Shown here: positions 7,441-14,066 of the stretch, piece after piece
Position numbering within the stretch: the stretch's first letter is position 1
Layout of the letters: the number at the start of each line of letters is the position of its first letter
Source of the DNA: CAZWUZ01 sp964637655 [NCBI: uncultured bacterium]
Lineage (GTDB): Bacteria; DAOPZR01
Assembly: GCA_964637655.1 (NCBI GenBank)
Contig: CAZWUZ010000015.1
Coordinates: 1-29,264 of the forward strand
Direction of reading: 5' to 3'
DNA length: 29,264 nucleotides
The notes under the pieces: model-generated
What the model was told of the DNA's origin: nothing
Database searches by the model: none
Seen by the model: the letters and a program-made list of their open reading frames with translations, nothing else
Translations under genes and position numbers: made by a program

Positions 7441-8399
7441 TCGCGTACACGCATGAGATAGATGATGAAAAAGGTGCCGCCCACCAGCCCGGTGAGCACC
7501 CCGACAGGGAGCTCTGTCGGCGCCACCAGCGTCCGCGCCAGCGTATCAGCCAGCACGAGGAAGGTTCCCCCCGCCAGCGCCGCGGCGGGAAGCAGCACGC
7601 GGTGCCCGGGTCCGCACCAGCGGCGCAGCAGGTGCGGGATGAGCAGCCCGACGAAACCGATCATCCCCGCCACTCCGACACAGGCACCCGTCACTAATGA
7701 AGCGGCAAGGAAGAGTTCGCGCCGCACCCGCACTGCCTCCACCCCGCGCAGCCGCGCCTTCCCGCCCCCCCGCGTCCGCCGGTCGAGTCCCGCCGCGCGC
7801 CGCCGCACCACCAGCTGGCCCGCGGCGACGAGGATGCTCCCCGTCAGCAGCAGTTCGCGCGTCACCGCCGACAAATCCCCCATCAGCCAGAGGAAGACGC
7901 CGTGCAGTTCCTGCGCGGTGGCCAGCGCGAAAATGAAGAGCACCACCGCGCTGAGCAGAAAATTGAGCATCACCCCGGCGAGGATGAGCATGGCGACAGA
8001 GAACCCGCGGCGCGCGGCGCGCCGCCCGACCCAGAGCGCGGCCAGCAGCGCGCCGCTGAACGCCGCGCCCGGCACGCCGCTGGCGCCGCTCCCCGCGATG
8101 ACCGCGAGCGCCGCCCCGAGCACCGCGCCCCCCGAGACCCCGAGCGTGTAGGGCTCCGCCAGCGGGTTGCGCAGCAGGCCCTGGAACACGACGCCGCCGA
8201 CCGCGAGCCCCGCCCCGACGAGCAGCGCCGTCAGCACGCGCGGCAGGCGCACCTGCCAGATAATCGCCGCTTCCGGGGCTGTCCCCTGCGGTCCCGCCAG
8301 CAACCCCTGCCGGCATTCCGCCGGGCTGAGTACGCCGACCGACAGCGCCAGCAGCGTCGCTCCCAAGGCCAGCACCGGCAGCAGGGCCGCAATTTTCAC
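7425..8399 (-). CDS. btuC: Corrinoid ABC transporter permease (BtuC/FecCD family)
   Basis: A 324-residue inner-membrane permease with about ten transmembrane helices. Family marks include RLPRVLTALLVGAGLAVGG, then the FQGLLRNPLAEPYTLGVSGG segment, and IGFVGLLIPHLLRR near residue 240. The cytoplasmic coupling loop, normally Gx3Ax2LG, reads GGGKARLRG here (about residue 215), keeping the G and A but with Arg in place of Leu. The preceding loop RRAAGLDRRTRGGG is unusually basic. The start overlaps the btuF stop by 4 nt (ATGA). The pairing with a lipoprotein binding protein and an ATPase, downstream of a B12 riboswitch-controlled receptor, points to corrinoid import. Confidence 0.92.
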   Translation of the reverse strand: MKIAALLPVLALGATLLALSVGVLSPAECRQGLLAGPQGTAPEAAIIWQVRLPRVLTALLVGAGLAVGGVVFQGLLRNPLAEPYTLGVSGGAVLGAALAVIAGSGASGVPGAAFSGALLAALWVGRRAARRGFSVAMLILAGVMLNFLLSAVVLFIFALATAQELHGVFLWLMGDLSAVTRELLLTGSILVAAGQLVVRRRAAGLDRRTRGGGKARLRGVEAVRVRRELFLAASLVTGACVGVAGMIGFVGLLIPHLLRRWCGPGHRVLLPAAALAGGTFLVLADTLARTLVAPTELPVGVLTGLVGGTFFIIYLMRVREWKLF

Positions 8400-9286
8400 G
8401 GCAACACCGCCGCCGGATGAAAGAGTTTCGCCAGCAGTCGCACGCTCGCCGCATAATGCTGCGGGGTCGGGATGCAGATTTCCTGCGCGCGCAGCAGCGG
8501 CAACCGGTTGGCCCGCACCGCTGCCAGCGACGGCACCTGCCGCCAGCGCTCCGCCTCCGCCGGCGACATGTTCCCCATGTCGACCATGAGGATGAGGTCG
8601 GGATTGAGGCGTAGCGCCTCCTCGCGGCTGTAGCGCGGGTAGGCCTCCGCGTTCCCCGCGGTCAGGTTCTCACCGCCCGCATCGCTGATCAATTCGTTGA
8701 GGAACGACCCGCTTCCCACCGCCACCAGCGGATCCGTTCCCACCTGGCAGAGCACACGCACGCGCGGGAAAGGCGCCACCGCCGCGTGCGTGCGATCGAT
8801 GGCACGGTCAACCTCCGCCACCTGCGCCGCGGCGCGTTCCGTCACGCCGAGCAGTTTGCCCAGGCGCAGGTATTTCTCCCGGATGGACACCCAGCCGGTG
8901 TCGAGCCCGAACTCCTCGATGTGCAACCCGACGCCGCGCAACTGTTCCAGCGTCCGCGCGCGGTTGGTCGTGTTGTTGGCGAGGATACGGTCGGGGCGCA
9001 GGGCGATGATTTTCTCCGCGTTCGGCTGCAACAGCGTGCCGACGCGCTCCTTCGTTTCGCGGGCGTGGTAGGCAGTGCAGTAGTCGGTCACCCCGACCAG
9101 GCGCGTATCCTCGCCCAGTTCGTAGACCATCTCCGTCAGCGATGGCGCCAGCGAGATGACCCGCTGCGGCGCTACGGTCACGGTACGTTCCGGGGCGATG
9201 CCCGGGCTGCAGCCCGCCGCCAGCAGACAGCCCAGCAGCAGAACACACCCGCAATAACTTAATAACTTGAGCTCCGTCCCCCTCAT
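8396..9286 (-). CDS. btuF: Corrinoid-binding periplasmic lipoprotein (BtuF-type)
   Basis: A class III substrate-binding protein of 296 residues that delivers corrinoid to BtuCD. A lipoprotein signal with lipobox LAAGC ends at Cys26. The mature part shows the family features RVISLAPSLTEMVYELG, then LVGVTDYC and the KIIALRPDRILANN segment. Later come VGSGSFLNELISDAGG and NPDLILMVD. The ATG at 9286 sits within a run of 8-bp tandem repeats that supply AGGGG immediately in front of it; the spacing is abnormally short, so the true start or its efficiency is uncertain. Upstream are 607 bp of repeat array, then btuB. Downstream it overlaps btuC by 4 nt. Ligands other than cobalamin (cobinamide, analogues) are possible. 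Confidence 0.9.
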   Translation of the reverse strand: MRGTELKLLSYCGCVLLLGCLLAAGCSPGIAPERTVTVAPQRVISLAPSLTEMVYELGEDTRLVGVTDYCTAYHARETKERVGTLLQPNAEKIIALRPDRILANNTTNRARTLEQLRGVGLHIEEFGLDTGWVSIREKYLRLGKLLGVTERAAAQVAEVDRAIDRTHAAVAPFPRVRVLCQVGTDPLVAVGSGSFLNELISDAGGENLTAGNAEAYPRYSREEALRLNPDLILMVDMGNMSPAEAERWRQVPSLAAVRANRLPLLRAQEICIPTPQHYAASVRLLAKLFHPAAVLP

Positions 9287-9311
9287 CCCCTCATCCCCTC
9301 ATCCCCCTCAT
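9281..9311. repeat. 8-bp tandem repeat (ATGAGGGG on the minus strand) at the btuF start
   Basis: About four units of CCTCATCC/CCCTCATC on the plus strand. On the minus strand each unit provides an ATG plus a GGGG Shine-Dalgarno-like run. Upstream ATGs read Met-Arg-Gly-stop, with each TGA overlapping the next ATG. The btuF ATG is the last unit. Confidence 0.85.
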
Positions 9312-9490
9312 CACACTGAGAAAGGCACTTGTTTGACCACAGCACACGGAGTGCACGGAGGGATGCACCGGAGCGGACAGCTACCGGGCCCGGCAGGCAT
9401 GTACCAGCGAACGTTCCAGCAGCAGTGACACCGGCACACCGCTGACGCTCCGCGTGCTCTGCAGTAAGGTTTCGCTTCACGGCACTGGAC

Positions 9491-9588
9491 TCCCGATTAT
9501 ACATTTCGGGAATGACGATCTTGTCTTGTGAAGTTTCCGCGGCGGTCTCGTCTTTGGTTGTCACTCCTGAAACGGGTAATCGGGAGTC
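9491..9588. repeat. dRS3-like short palindromes: TCCCGA-N9-TCGGGA plus an inverted copy
   Basis: TCCCGA (9491-9496) and TCGGGA (9506-9511) flank the loop TTATACATT. An inverted relative at 9567-9588 (GAAACGGGTAATCGGGAGTC) could pair with it to form a larger hairpin. The first copy matches the palindrome at 3972-3996 outside the loop. In this copy, the loop creates a perfect TATAAT on the minus strand (9501-9496), pointing towards btuF. Confidence 0.65.
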
Positions 9589-9621
9589 CGGCATTTCCCC
9601 CTGCATCAGGATGTTTTCCGT

Positions 9622-9879
9622 GTGCTCTGTAGTGAACCTGCCGTTGCCGTGCGCCCGCAGGGCCATCTCCGGCATCAGTCTCCTGCCGTTCTCCGCGTGC
9701 TCCGTGTGCTCCGTGGTGACCGTTGTTGCCGGTCCGGCCGACGCAGCCGCAGCGCCGCCGGCACACCGCTGACGCTCCGCGTGCTCTGTGGTAAACCTGC
9801 CGTTGCCGTTCGCCCGCAGGGCCATCTCCGGCATCAGTCTCCTGCCGTTCTCCGCGTGCTCTGTGTGCTCTGTGGTGAA
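9622..9879. repeat. Approx. 99-bp direct duplication, offset 159 bp
   Basis: The segment 9622-9720 (GTGCTCTGTAGTGAACCTGC to the CTCCGTGGTGAC end) is repeated at 9781-9879 with only a handful of substitutions. It includes the identical stretch CGCCCGCAGGGCCATCTCCG and the following GCATCAGTCTCCTGCCG. This points to a recent duplication within array B. Confidence 0.88.
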
Positions 9880-9893
9880 CATGCTGTACCGCC

Positions 9894-11774
9894 TCAAAAA
9901 TCAAGCCGCAGGCCGGCACGAATGCTCCGCCCCGCCTCGTAGTATTCATATCTGCTGGCGCCCGACAGGTCGCCCGCGGTCGCGTTTTCACGGTCGAACA
10001 GGTTGGTCACGCCGACGGTGAACTCGCCCCACCCGTCGGGCAGCGCGATGCCCACCGTCGCGTCCGTGCTGACGAAATCTGCGAGCGCGTTCTGCCGGTC
10101 GCAGAGCATGGTCTGGCTCACCGTGACGTTCACCGTGCCGTTGTCGAAGGCCAGCGAGGGCTTGAGCTGCCACTCCGCCCCCGTCTGCGTCCTGCTATTC
10201 TGCGCATTGACAAATTCCGCATCGGCGTAGCACCCGGCAAACGACACCTGCCAGTGCTCGTGCGGAGTAATGCCGAGATCCCATTCCACGCCCGTGCTGC
10301 GGTAGTAGCCGGTGTTGTAGTAGGTCAGCGGATTGCCGAGCGTGCGGTCGAACTCGATCTTGTCCTTGTAGCGCATGAGGAAGGGCGCCACCGTGAGGTC
10401 GAACCACTCCCCGTCATACTTCCCGCCAACCTCGTACGTCCAGCCGTGCTCAGGTTTCAGGTCGGGATTGCCGCGCACCAGGTTCGAGACACGGTAGAGG
10501 CGGGTCAGGTCAGGCGCCCGGAAGGCACGCCCGGCATTGGCATACAGCACGACCTTCTCCGCCACCTGCCATGACGCCTGCGCCGTCGGCATGAAGGTCG
10601 AGTAATCAGCCGCGTCCTTCTGCGTCACCCACTGGTGCCGCCCGCCGAGCGTCACTGCCAGCGCTTGCCACGGCCGCAGCGTCACCGTGCCATAGCCCGA
10701 CCAGTTGCGCCGCGTGCGCGTCCCGTACGCTGAACTCTTCACGCGATCGACCTGCCCGTCAGCCCCGACGAGATATTCCACCATCTCACTGATGCTGCCA
10801 TGATACTGCGGGTTGGCGCCCCAGCGGAAATAGTCGGTGGCATTCAGTTCCGGCGCGTTGTCCGTGCGATACCAGAGCAGGTCGCTCAGGTAATTCCCCT
10901 GCAGGGAGAACCCGTCATGCTCCCACGCCAGCGTCGCGAGGTTGCGGTTGCCCTCCTGCACCGAGCCCCGATGGCTGTTGCTGGTCGTCACCCGCCGGTC
11001 GGGCCACGGGTTGCGTACGAACCCCGTCGTCTCCCGTGATCCGAGCCAGCCGGCGGTAAGCCCGTCCACCGGCTCCAGCCTGATCAGCGCGCCGTAGTCG
11101 TCGGTCGGCATCTGGTCGTATTCCCAGAAACCGGTATGACTCTTCGCGATGCGGTCGAGCGCCCCGAGATGCGTGTGGCTGATGCTCGCCAGCCAGCGGG
11201 CGTCCGCCACGCTCACCGTGCTGCGCACAAACGCGTCGTTGCCCGCCTCACTCTGCACCGTCGCTTCGCGCCCCTGCGGCTTCCGCGTGATGATGTTGAT
11301 GACCCCGGTCATCGCCGCCGAACCGTACAGTGCCGAGTTGGCACCGCGCACCACTTCGATGCGCTCGATGGCGCTGACGGGAATGGTGTTGAGGTCGTAG
11401 CCGCCCCCCGACGGGTTGTTGAGCGCCTGCCCGTCAACGAGCACCAGCTCGCCGTCGGGCACGCCGCGCACCGGCAGTTCGCTGTTCATCCCCCCCTGGC
11501 TGCTGCCCAGCGGCCCGTAGGAGACGTAATCGAGTCCCCCGAGGCCGCGCACCGCTTCCGCCGCGCTGCGCGCCCCGCGCCGCTGCAGGTCATCTCCGCG
11601 GATGACCGTGGTGAAGGACGGGGTGGTCAGCACGGGCGTCGCATAGCGCTGCGCCGTCACCACCACTTCCGCCAGTTCAGTTGCCGGGGGTTCTGCTGCC
11701 CTGCTGCCTGAGGAAAAGAGCACTGCCACCGCTGCCGCCGCCAGCCACTGCCACTGCCGCCGCCTGCCGTCCAT
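9894..11774 (-). CDS. btuB: TonB-dependent outer-membrane corrinoid receptor (BtuB-like)
   Basis: A 626-residue outer-membrane beta-barrel receptor. It has a signal peptide (MDGRRRQWQWLAAAAVAVLF, cleavage near SRAAEP), then a TonB-box-like TELAEVVVTAQR near residues 32-43. The plug domain contains GGLDYVSYGPLGSSQGG, the VDGQALNNPSGGGYDLN stretch, and IERIEVVRGANSALYGS with GVINIITRKP. The barrel follows, with the TonB-dependent C-terminal motif ending in an aromatic residue (GLRLDF). The ATG at 11774 (AGGA a few bases upstream) lies after the riboswitch; the frame stays open back to 12089 but would overlap the aptamer and promoter, so it is rejected. Control by cobalamin is directly supported by the upstream riboswitch. 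The nearest downstream gene is btuF, 607 bp away. Confidence 0.93.
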   Translation of the reverse strand: MDGRRRQWQWLAAAAVAVLFSSGSRAAEPPATELAEVVVTAQRYATPVLTTPSFTTVIRGDDLQRRGARSAAEAVRGLGGLDYVSYGPLGSSQGGMNSELPVRGVPDGELVLVDGQALNNPSGGGYDLNTIPVSAIERIEVVRGANSALYGSAAMTGVINIITRKPQGREATVQSEAGNDAFVRSTVSVADARWLASISHTHLGALDRIAKSHTGFWEYDQMPTDDYGALIRLEPVDGLTAGWLGSRETTGFVRNPWPDRRVTTSNSHRGSVQEGNRNLATLAWEHDGFSLQGNYLSDLLWYRTDNAPELNATDYFRWGANPQYHGSISEMVEYLVGADGQVDRVKSSAYGTRTRRNWSGYGTVTLRPWQALAVTLGGRHQWVTQKDAADYSTFMPTAQASWQVAEKVVLYANAGRAFRAPDLTRLYRVSNLVRGNPDLKPEHGWTYEVGGKYDGEWFDLTVAPFLMRYKDKIEFDRTLGNPLTYYNTGYYRSTGVEWDLGITPHEHWQVSFAGCYADAEFVNAQNSRTQTGAEWQLKPSLAFDNGTVNVTVSQTMLCDRQNALADFVSTDATVGIALPDGWGEFTVGVTNLFDRENATAGDLSGASRYEYYEAGRSIRAGLRLDF

Positions 11775-11867
11775 CGTCCTGCTCCTGCGCACCGGCACGG
11801 CTGCTGCCCCCGCGCCGCCGGCAGGAAACACCGGACGGGCGGCTGTGCACGCGACAGCCGTACCTGT

Positions 11868-12040
11868 CAGTCGCCCGCGGGCAGGTCTTCTGGCTTCCGG
11901 GTCATCCTCCCGCTGCGCCTTCCCGCCATGCGACGCATGACAGTGGCACTGCTGCAGCGTTCGTCTCCGGTTACAGCGGCGCGTCCGCGGCCGATTTGCA
12001 CGGCCTTCCCGACTCCACATCGGAGCGCCCGCAGGCAGCG
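11868..12040 (-). ncRNA. Cobalamin riboswitch controlling btuB
   Basis: Read on the minus strand, the order of conserved elements is classic. A GGGAAGGCCGTGCAAATCGG segment comes first, then GCCGCTGTAACCGGAGACGA, then GCAGTGCCACTG (11955-11939 region), GGCGGGAAGGCG, GGAGGATGACCCGGAAGCC, and the B12 box AGCCAGAAGACCTGCC at 11895-11880. The outer stem GCGGGC/GCCCGC pairs 12032-12027 with 11882-11877. About 95 nt of leader follow. These contain a possible hairpin GACAG/CTGTC and a TTTCCTGCC that could pair with the GCAGGAG in front of the btuB ATG, suggesting control of translation (inference). Confidence 0.95.
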
Positions 12041-12042
12041 CG

Positions 12043-12071
12043 ATGATACGCCACCTGCCGCCGCTTGTCAA
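12043..12071 (-). promoter_or_regulatory. Promoter of the riboswitch-btuB transcript
   Basis: Minus strand TTGACA (12071-12066), 17-bp spacer, TATCAT (12048-12043). Transcription would begin near 12036, exactly at the 5' edge of the cobalamin aptamer. Confidence 0.8.
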
Positions 12072-12079
12072 CCACACGG

Positions 12080-12131
12080 GTTGCCTCACGTAAAATCATC
12101 GCGTAACTGATTCGTTGCCTCACATGAAATC
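12080..12131. repeat. 18-bp direct repeat upstream of the btuB promoter
   Basis: GTTGCCTCACGTAAAATC (12080-12097) and GTTGCCTCACATGAAATC (12114-12131) differ at two positions and start 34 bp apart, roughly three helical turns. They flank nothing coding and lie just upstream of the btuB -35, so a regulator-binding pair is possible, as is a simple duplication. Confidence 0.6.
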
Positions 12132-12155
12132 TGCGCGAAAACACTCACGGCAGGC

Positions 12156-12297
12156 GGGGGCGGGTGTTGCCCCATCGACAAAACTATCCGTCCGGCCCGC
12201 GTATGCGCCCCCTGCACGACCGCGCCGTTTTGTGATTCTCTCCAGGAACGCAATTCACCCGAATTGAAAGTTTGTCAATTTGACAACACCCGCCCCC
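12156..12297. repeat. 142-bp palindromic (MITE/REP-like) element, copy 2 (degenerate)
   Basis: The right arm 12268-12297 matches the right arm of the 5804-5943 element in 28 of 30 positions. The left arm 12156-12185 pairs with it at 24 of 30. The spacer is GC-rich and shares only short patches (GCCCG-GTAT-CG) with copy 1. It lies between the divergent btuB riboswitch promoter and the histidine kinase promoter. Confidence 0.8.
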
Positions 12298-12305
12298 TCC
12301 CGCGG

Positions 12306-12335
12306 TTGCATTACTGTTGACAGATGCGGTATAAT
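12306..12335 (+). promoter_or_regulatory. Promoter of the histidine kinase gene
   Basis: A perfect TATAAT lies at 12330-12335, preceded by GG. The best-placed -35 is TTGCAT at 12306-12311 (18 bp, weak). A consensus TTGACA at 12317-12322 is only 7 bp from the -10 and cannot serve as its -35; it may instead be a repressor-overlap site or chance. The start codon is at 12369. Confidence 0.5.
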
Positions 12336-12368
12336 CGGCGTTCAGGGGAATGACCCGGAGGCAGGCAG

Positions 12369-13568
12369 ATGAGCGACGTGAAACCCGAAACGGCGTACGC
12401 CCCGCCCGAGCGCGCGAGCGATGCGGTCATCAACGACCAGCACCGCCGCCTCGTCGGGGTCGAGTACATCAAGGCGGTGCTCAACGCCATCGGCCAGGTT
12501 GCCTTTATCCTCAACCGCGAGCGCCAGATTGTCTTCAGCAACCAGCCGTTGCTCGACATGCTTGGCGTGCAGGATGTCAGTCAGGTGCTCGGCAAACGGC
12601 CGGGCGAAATCGTCAGCTGCATCCACGCCGGGGCGAAGAACGGCTGCGGCACCTCCGCGGCGTGCGCGCAGTGCGGTGCGGTCAACGCCATCCTCGAATG
12701 CCAGCGCACGGGGCAGACCGTGACCCGCGAATGCCGCATCAGCGTGACCCGCGACGGTCTGCCCGGGTCGCTCGACCTGCGCACCACCGCCGCCGCTATC
12801 ATCGTGGGGGACGAGCCCTTCTATGTCGTTTCGCTTTTCGACATCAGCGATGAGAAGCGCCGCCGGGCGCTCGAACGTCTCTTCTTCCACGACATCATCA
12901 ATACCGCCAGCGGCATCGAGGGGTTGAGCAGTTTCGTCGTACAGAGCGAGTACGACCCCGAGAGCGTGCGCGAGACGCTCCCCATCATCAGCCGCAGCTC
13001 CAAGCACCTGCTGGACGAGATCGTCGCCCAGCGCGAACTGGTGCTCGCCGAGAGCGGCGACCTCAAGGTGCATACCGAGCAGGTTGACGCGCGCGCCGCG
13101 CTGGAGGAAACCGCTGATTTCTACCGCCAGTTGACGGTCTCCAGCGGCAAGGAAATCGTTATTGCTCCGGCCGGCGCCGGCACGTTTTCCACCGACCCGG
13201 CCATCCTCCGCCGGGTGCTCGGTAACCTGCTGAAAAACGCGCTCGAAGCGAGCGCAGCAGGGGACACTATCACCCTGCGCGCGACCGCACTCCCCGGCGG
13301 CGGCGTTTCCTTCTCCGTCCATAACCCGGCGGTCATGCCGGACGAGGTGCGGCACCAGGTCTTCCAGCGTTCGTTTTCGACCAAAGGGAAGAACCGCGGG
13401 CTGGGCACCTACAGCATCCGCCTGCTGACGCAGCGCTACCTGGGCGGCAGCGCGTCCTTCAACAGCAGCAAGCCGGAGGGGACAGTATTCACCATCTCGC
13501 TCCCCCCGGTACTGGTCATGCCCGAGTCGTCAACTGCGCTCCCCAGCATCCCGCACCTGCTCAAGTAG
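12369..13568 (+). CDS. PAS-domain histidine kinase with cysteine cluster, orphan
   Basis: A 399-residue soluble sensor kinase with no membrane segments. The PAS domain spans about residues 32-160. It contains a cysteine cluster C84-x8-C93-x5-C99-x2-C102, plus C111 and C122, in a SCIHAGAKNGCGTSAACAQC context. A dimerisation/phosphoacceptor helix carries His174 in LFFHDIIN. The ATPase domain has N-box NLLKNALEAS (286-295) and the FSTKGKNRGLGTYS lid/G-box (336-349). The usual DxGxG box is replaced by VHNPAVMP, as in a known sub-group of kinases with 'FxRSFSTKG..RGLGTYS'. The clustered cysteines suggest redox, metal or Fe-S sensing (inference). The ATG at 12369 has GGAGG 7 bases upstream. No response regulator is adjacent, so the partner must be elsewhere. 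Confidence 0.9.
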   Translation: MSDVKPETAYAPPERASDAVINDQHRRLVGVEYIKAVLNAIGQVAFILNRERQIVFSNQPLLDMLGVQDVSQVLGKRPGEIVSCIHAGAKNGCGTSAACAQCGAVNAILECQRTGQTVTRECRISVTRDGLPGSLDLRTTAAAIIVGDEPFYVVSLFDISDEKRRRALERLFFHDIINTASGIEGLSSFVVQSEYDPESVRETLPIISRSSKHLLDEIVAQRELVLAESGDLKVHTEQVDARAALEETADFYRQLTVSSGKEIVIAPAGAGTFSTDPAILRRVLGNLLKNALEASAAGDTITLRATALPGGGVSFSVHNPAVMPDEVRHQVFQRSFSTKGKNRGLGTYSIRLLTQRYLGGSASFNSSKPEGTVFTISLPPVLVMPESSTALPSIPHLLK

Positions 13569-13675
13569 CGGGGTACTACGTCGGCTCAAACGCATTTTCC
13601 GGCTTACCACATGCCACGCCACAACCGGAACCGTTTCCCACTGCAGCCCCGAAACCGCCAGGAGACCGTCCCCTT

Positions 13676-14038
13676 TTAATAGTCGGCGTTGGCGACCCAG
13701 ACGCGCGGGGTGTAGGGACGGCCCGCTGGCACCTCGTCGATGACGATGCGGTAATCGCGCGTCTCCCCCTGCTGCATGCGCCCGATATGCAGCCGGTTCT
13801 GCCCGAGCAGGTTTCCCGCGGGGCCCGTCAGTTCCGCGTGCAGCACCACATTATCCACCCCGCGCCCCGCATCGTTGCGCACCCGCCCGTTGATCACCAC
13901 AATGGTGGGCCGCTCGCGATGCTGGTGCATGGTCAGCAGCGTGATGTGCGCAGTTGCCTCACCGCCCGTCATCGCCGCCCCGCCCCCTGTGCATCCCGCC
14001 AGCAGCAGCCCCGCCAGCACCAAAAGCAGCCGTCGCAT
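13676..14038 (-). CDS. Small lipoprotein with FxLYD-like domain
   Basis: A 120-residue protein with a lipoprotein signal (MRRLLLVLAGLLLAGC, lipid-attachment Cys16). The mature part (TIVVINGRVRNDAGRGVDNV, then VLHAELTGPAGNLLGQ and later GETRDYRIVID) matches the pattern of FxLYD/Ig-like domains: 'xGxVxNxGxxxxxnVxVxaxLxdxxGxxl'. It probably stays on the periplasmic face of a membrane; its function is unknown. The start at 14038 has GGGGG 6 bases upstream; the frame extends to 14209 but the lipobox position fixes the start. It has a GTGACA-17-TAGCAT promoter and is divergent from the Bax-inhibitor-like gene. Its 3' end converges with the kinase gene after 107 bp. Confidence 0.82.
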   Translation of the reverse strand: MRRLLLVLAGLLLAGCTGGGAAMTGGEATAHITLLTMHQHRERPTIVVINGRVRNDAGRGVDNVVLHAELTGPAGNLLGQNRLHIGRMQQGETRDYRIVIDEVPAGRPYTPRVWVANADY

Positions 14039-14066
14039 AAGCACCCCCGAACCCATGGCTGCGCCC

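Larger units (their letters stand above)
9327..9890. repeat. HTE-type intergenic repeat array B (between btuB and btuF)
   Basis: Same repeat family as array A. CCGTGTGCTCCGTGGTG-type copies lie near 9617-9633, 9690-9720, 9775-9793 and 9855-9880, and opposite-orientation CCACAGCACACGGAG is near 9339-9360. Unit tails include CACACCGCTGACGCTCCGCG, present twice (near 9435 and 9762). No protein-coding gene is supported in the 607 bp between btuB and btuF. Confidence 0.9.

Noticed and set aside
9281-9880. CRISPR array
   Set aside because: Repeats are imperfect, vary in length and orientation, and lack uniform unique spacers; no cas genes are present.
9283-9942. Open frames in array B (for example the minus frame reading FTTEHTEHAE and the plus frames)
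   Set aside because: Repeat-derived, overlapping the end of btuB or the btuF start, and without any supporting signal.
11775-12089. N-terminal extension of the btuB frame
   Set aside because: Would translate the cobalamin riboswitch and start upstream of the predicted transcript; the signal peptide begins at 11774.
12317-12335. TTGACA and TATAAT pair before the histidine kinase as a consensus promoter
   Set aside because: Only 7 bp separate the two hexamers, far too short for sigma70; only the -10 was kept.
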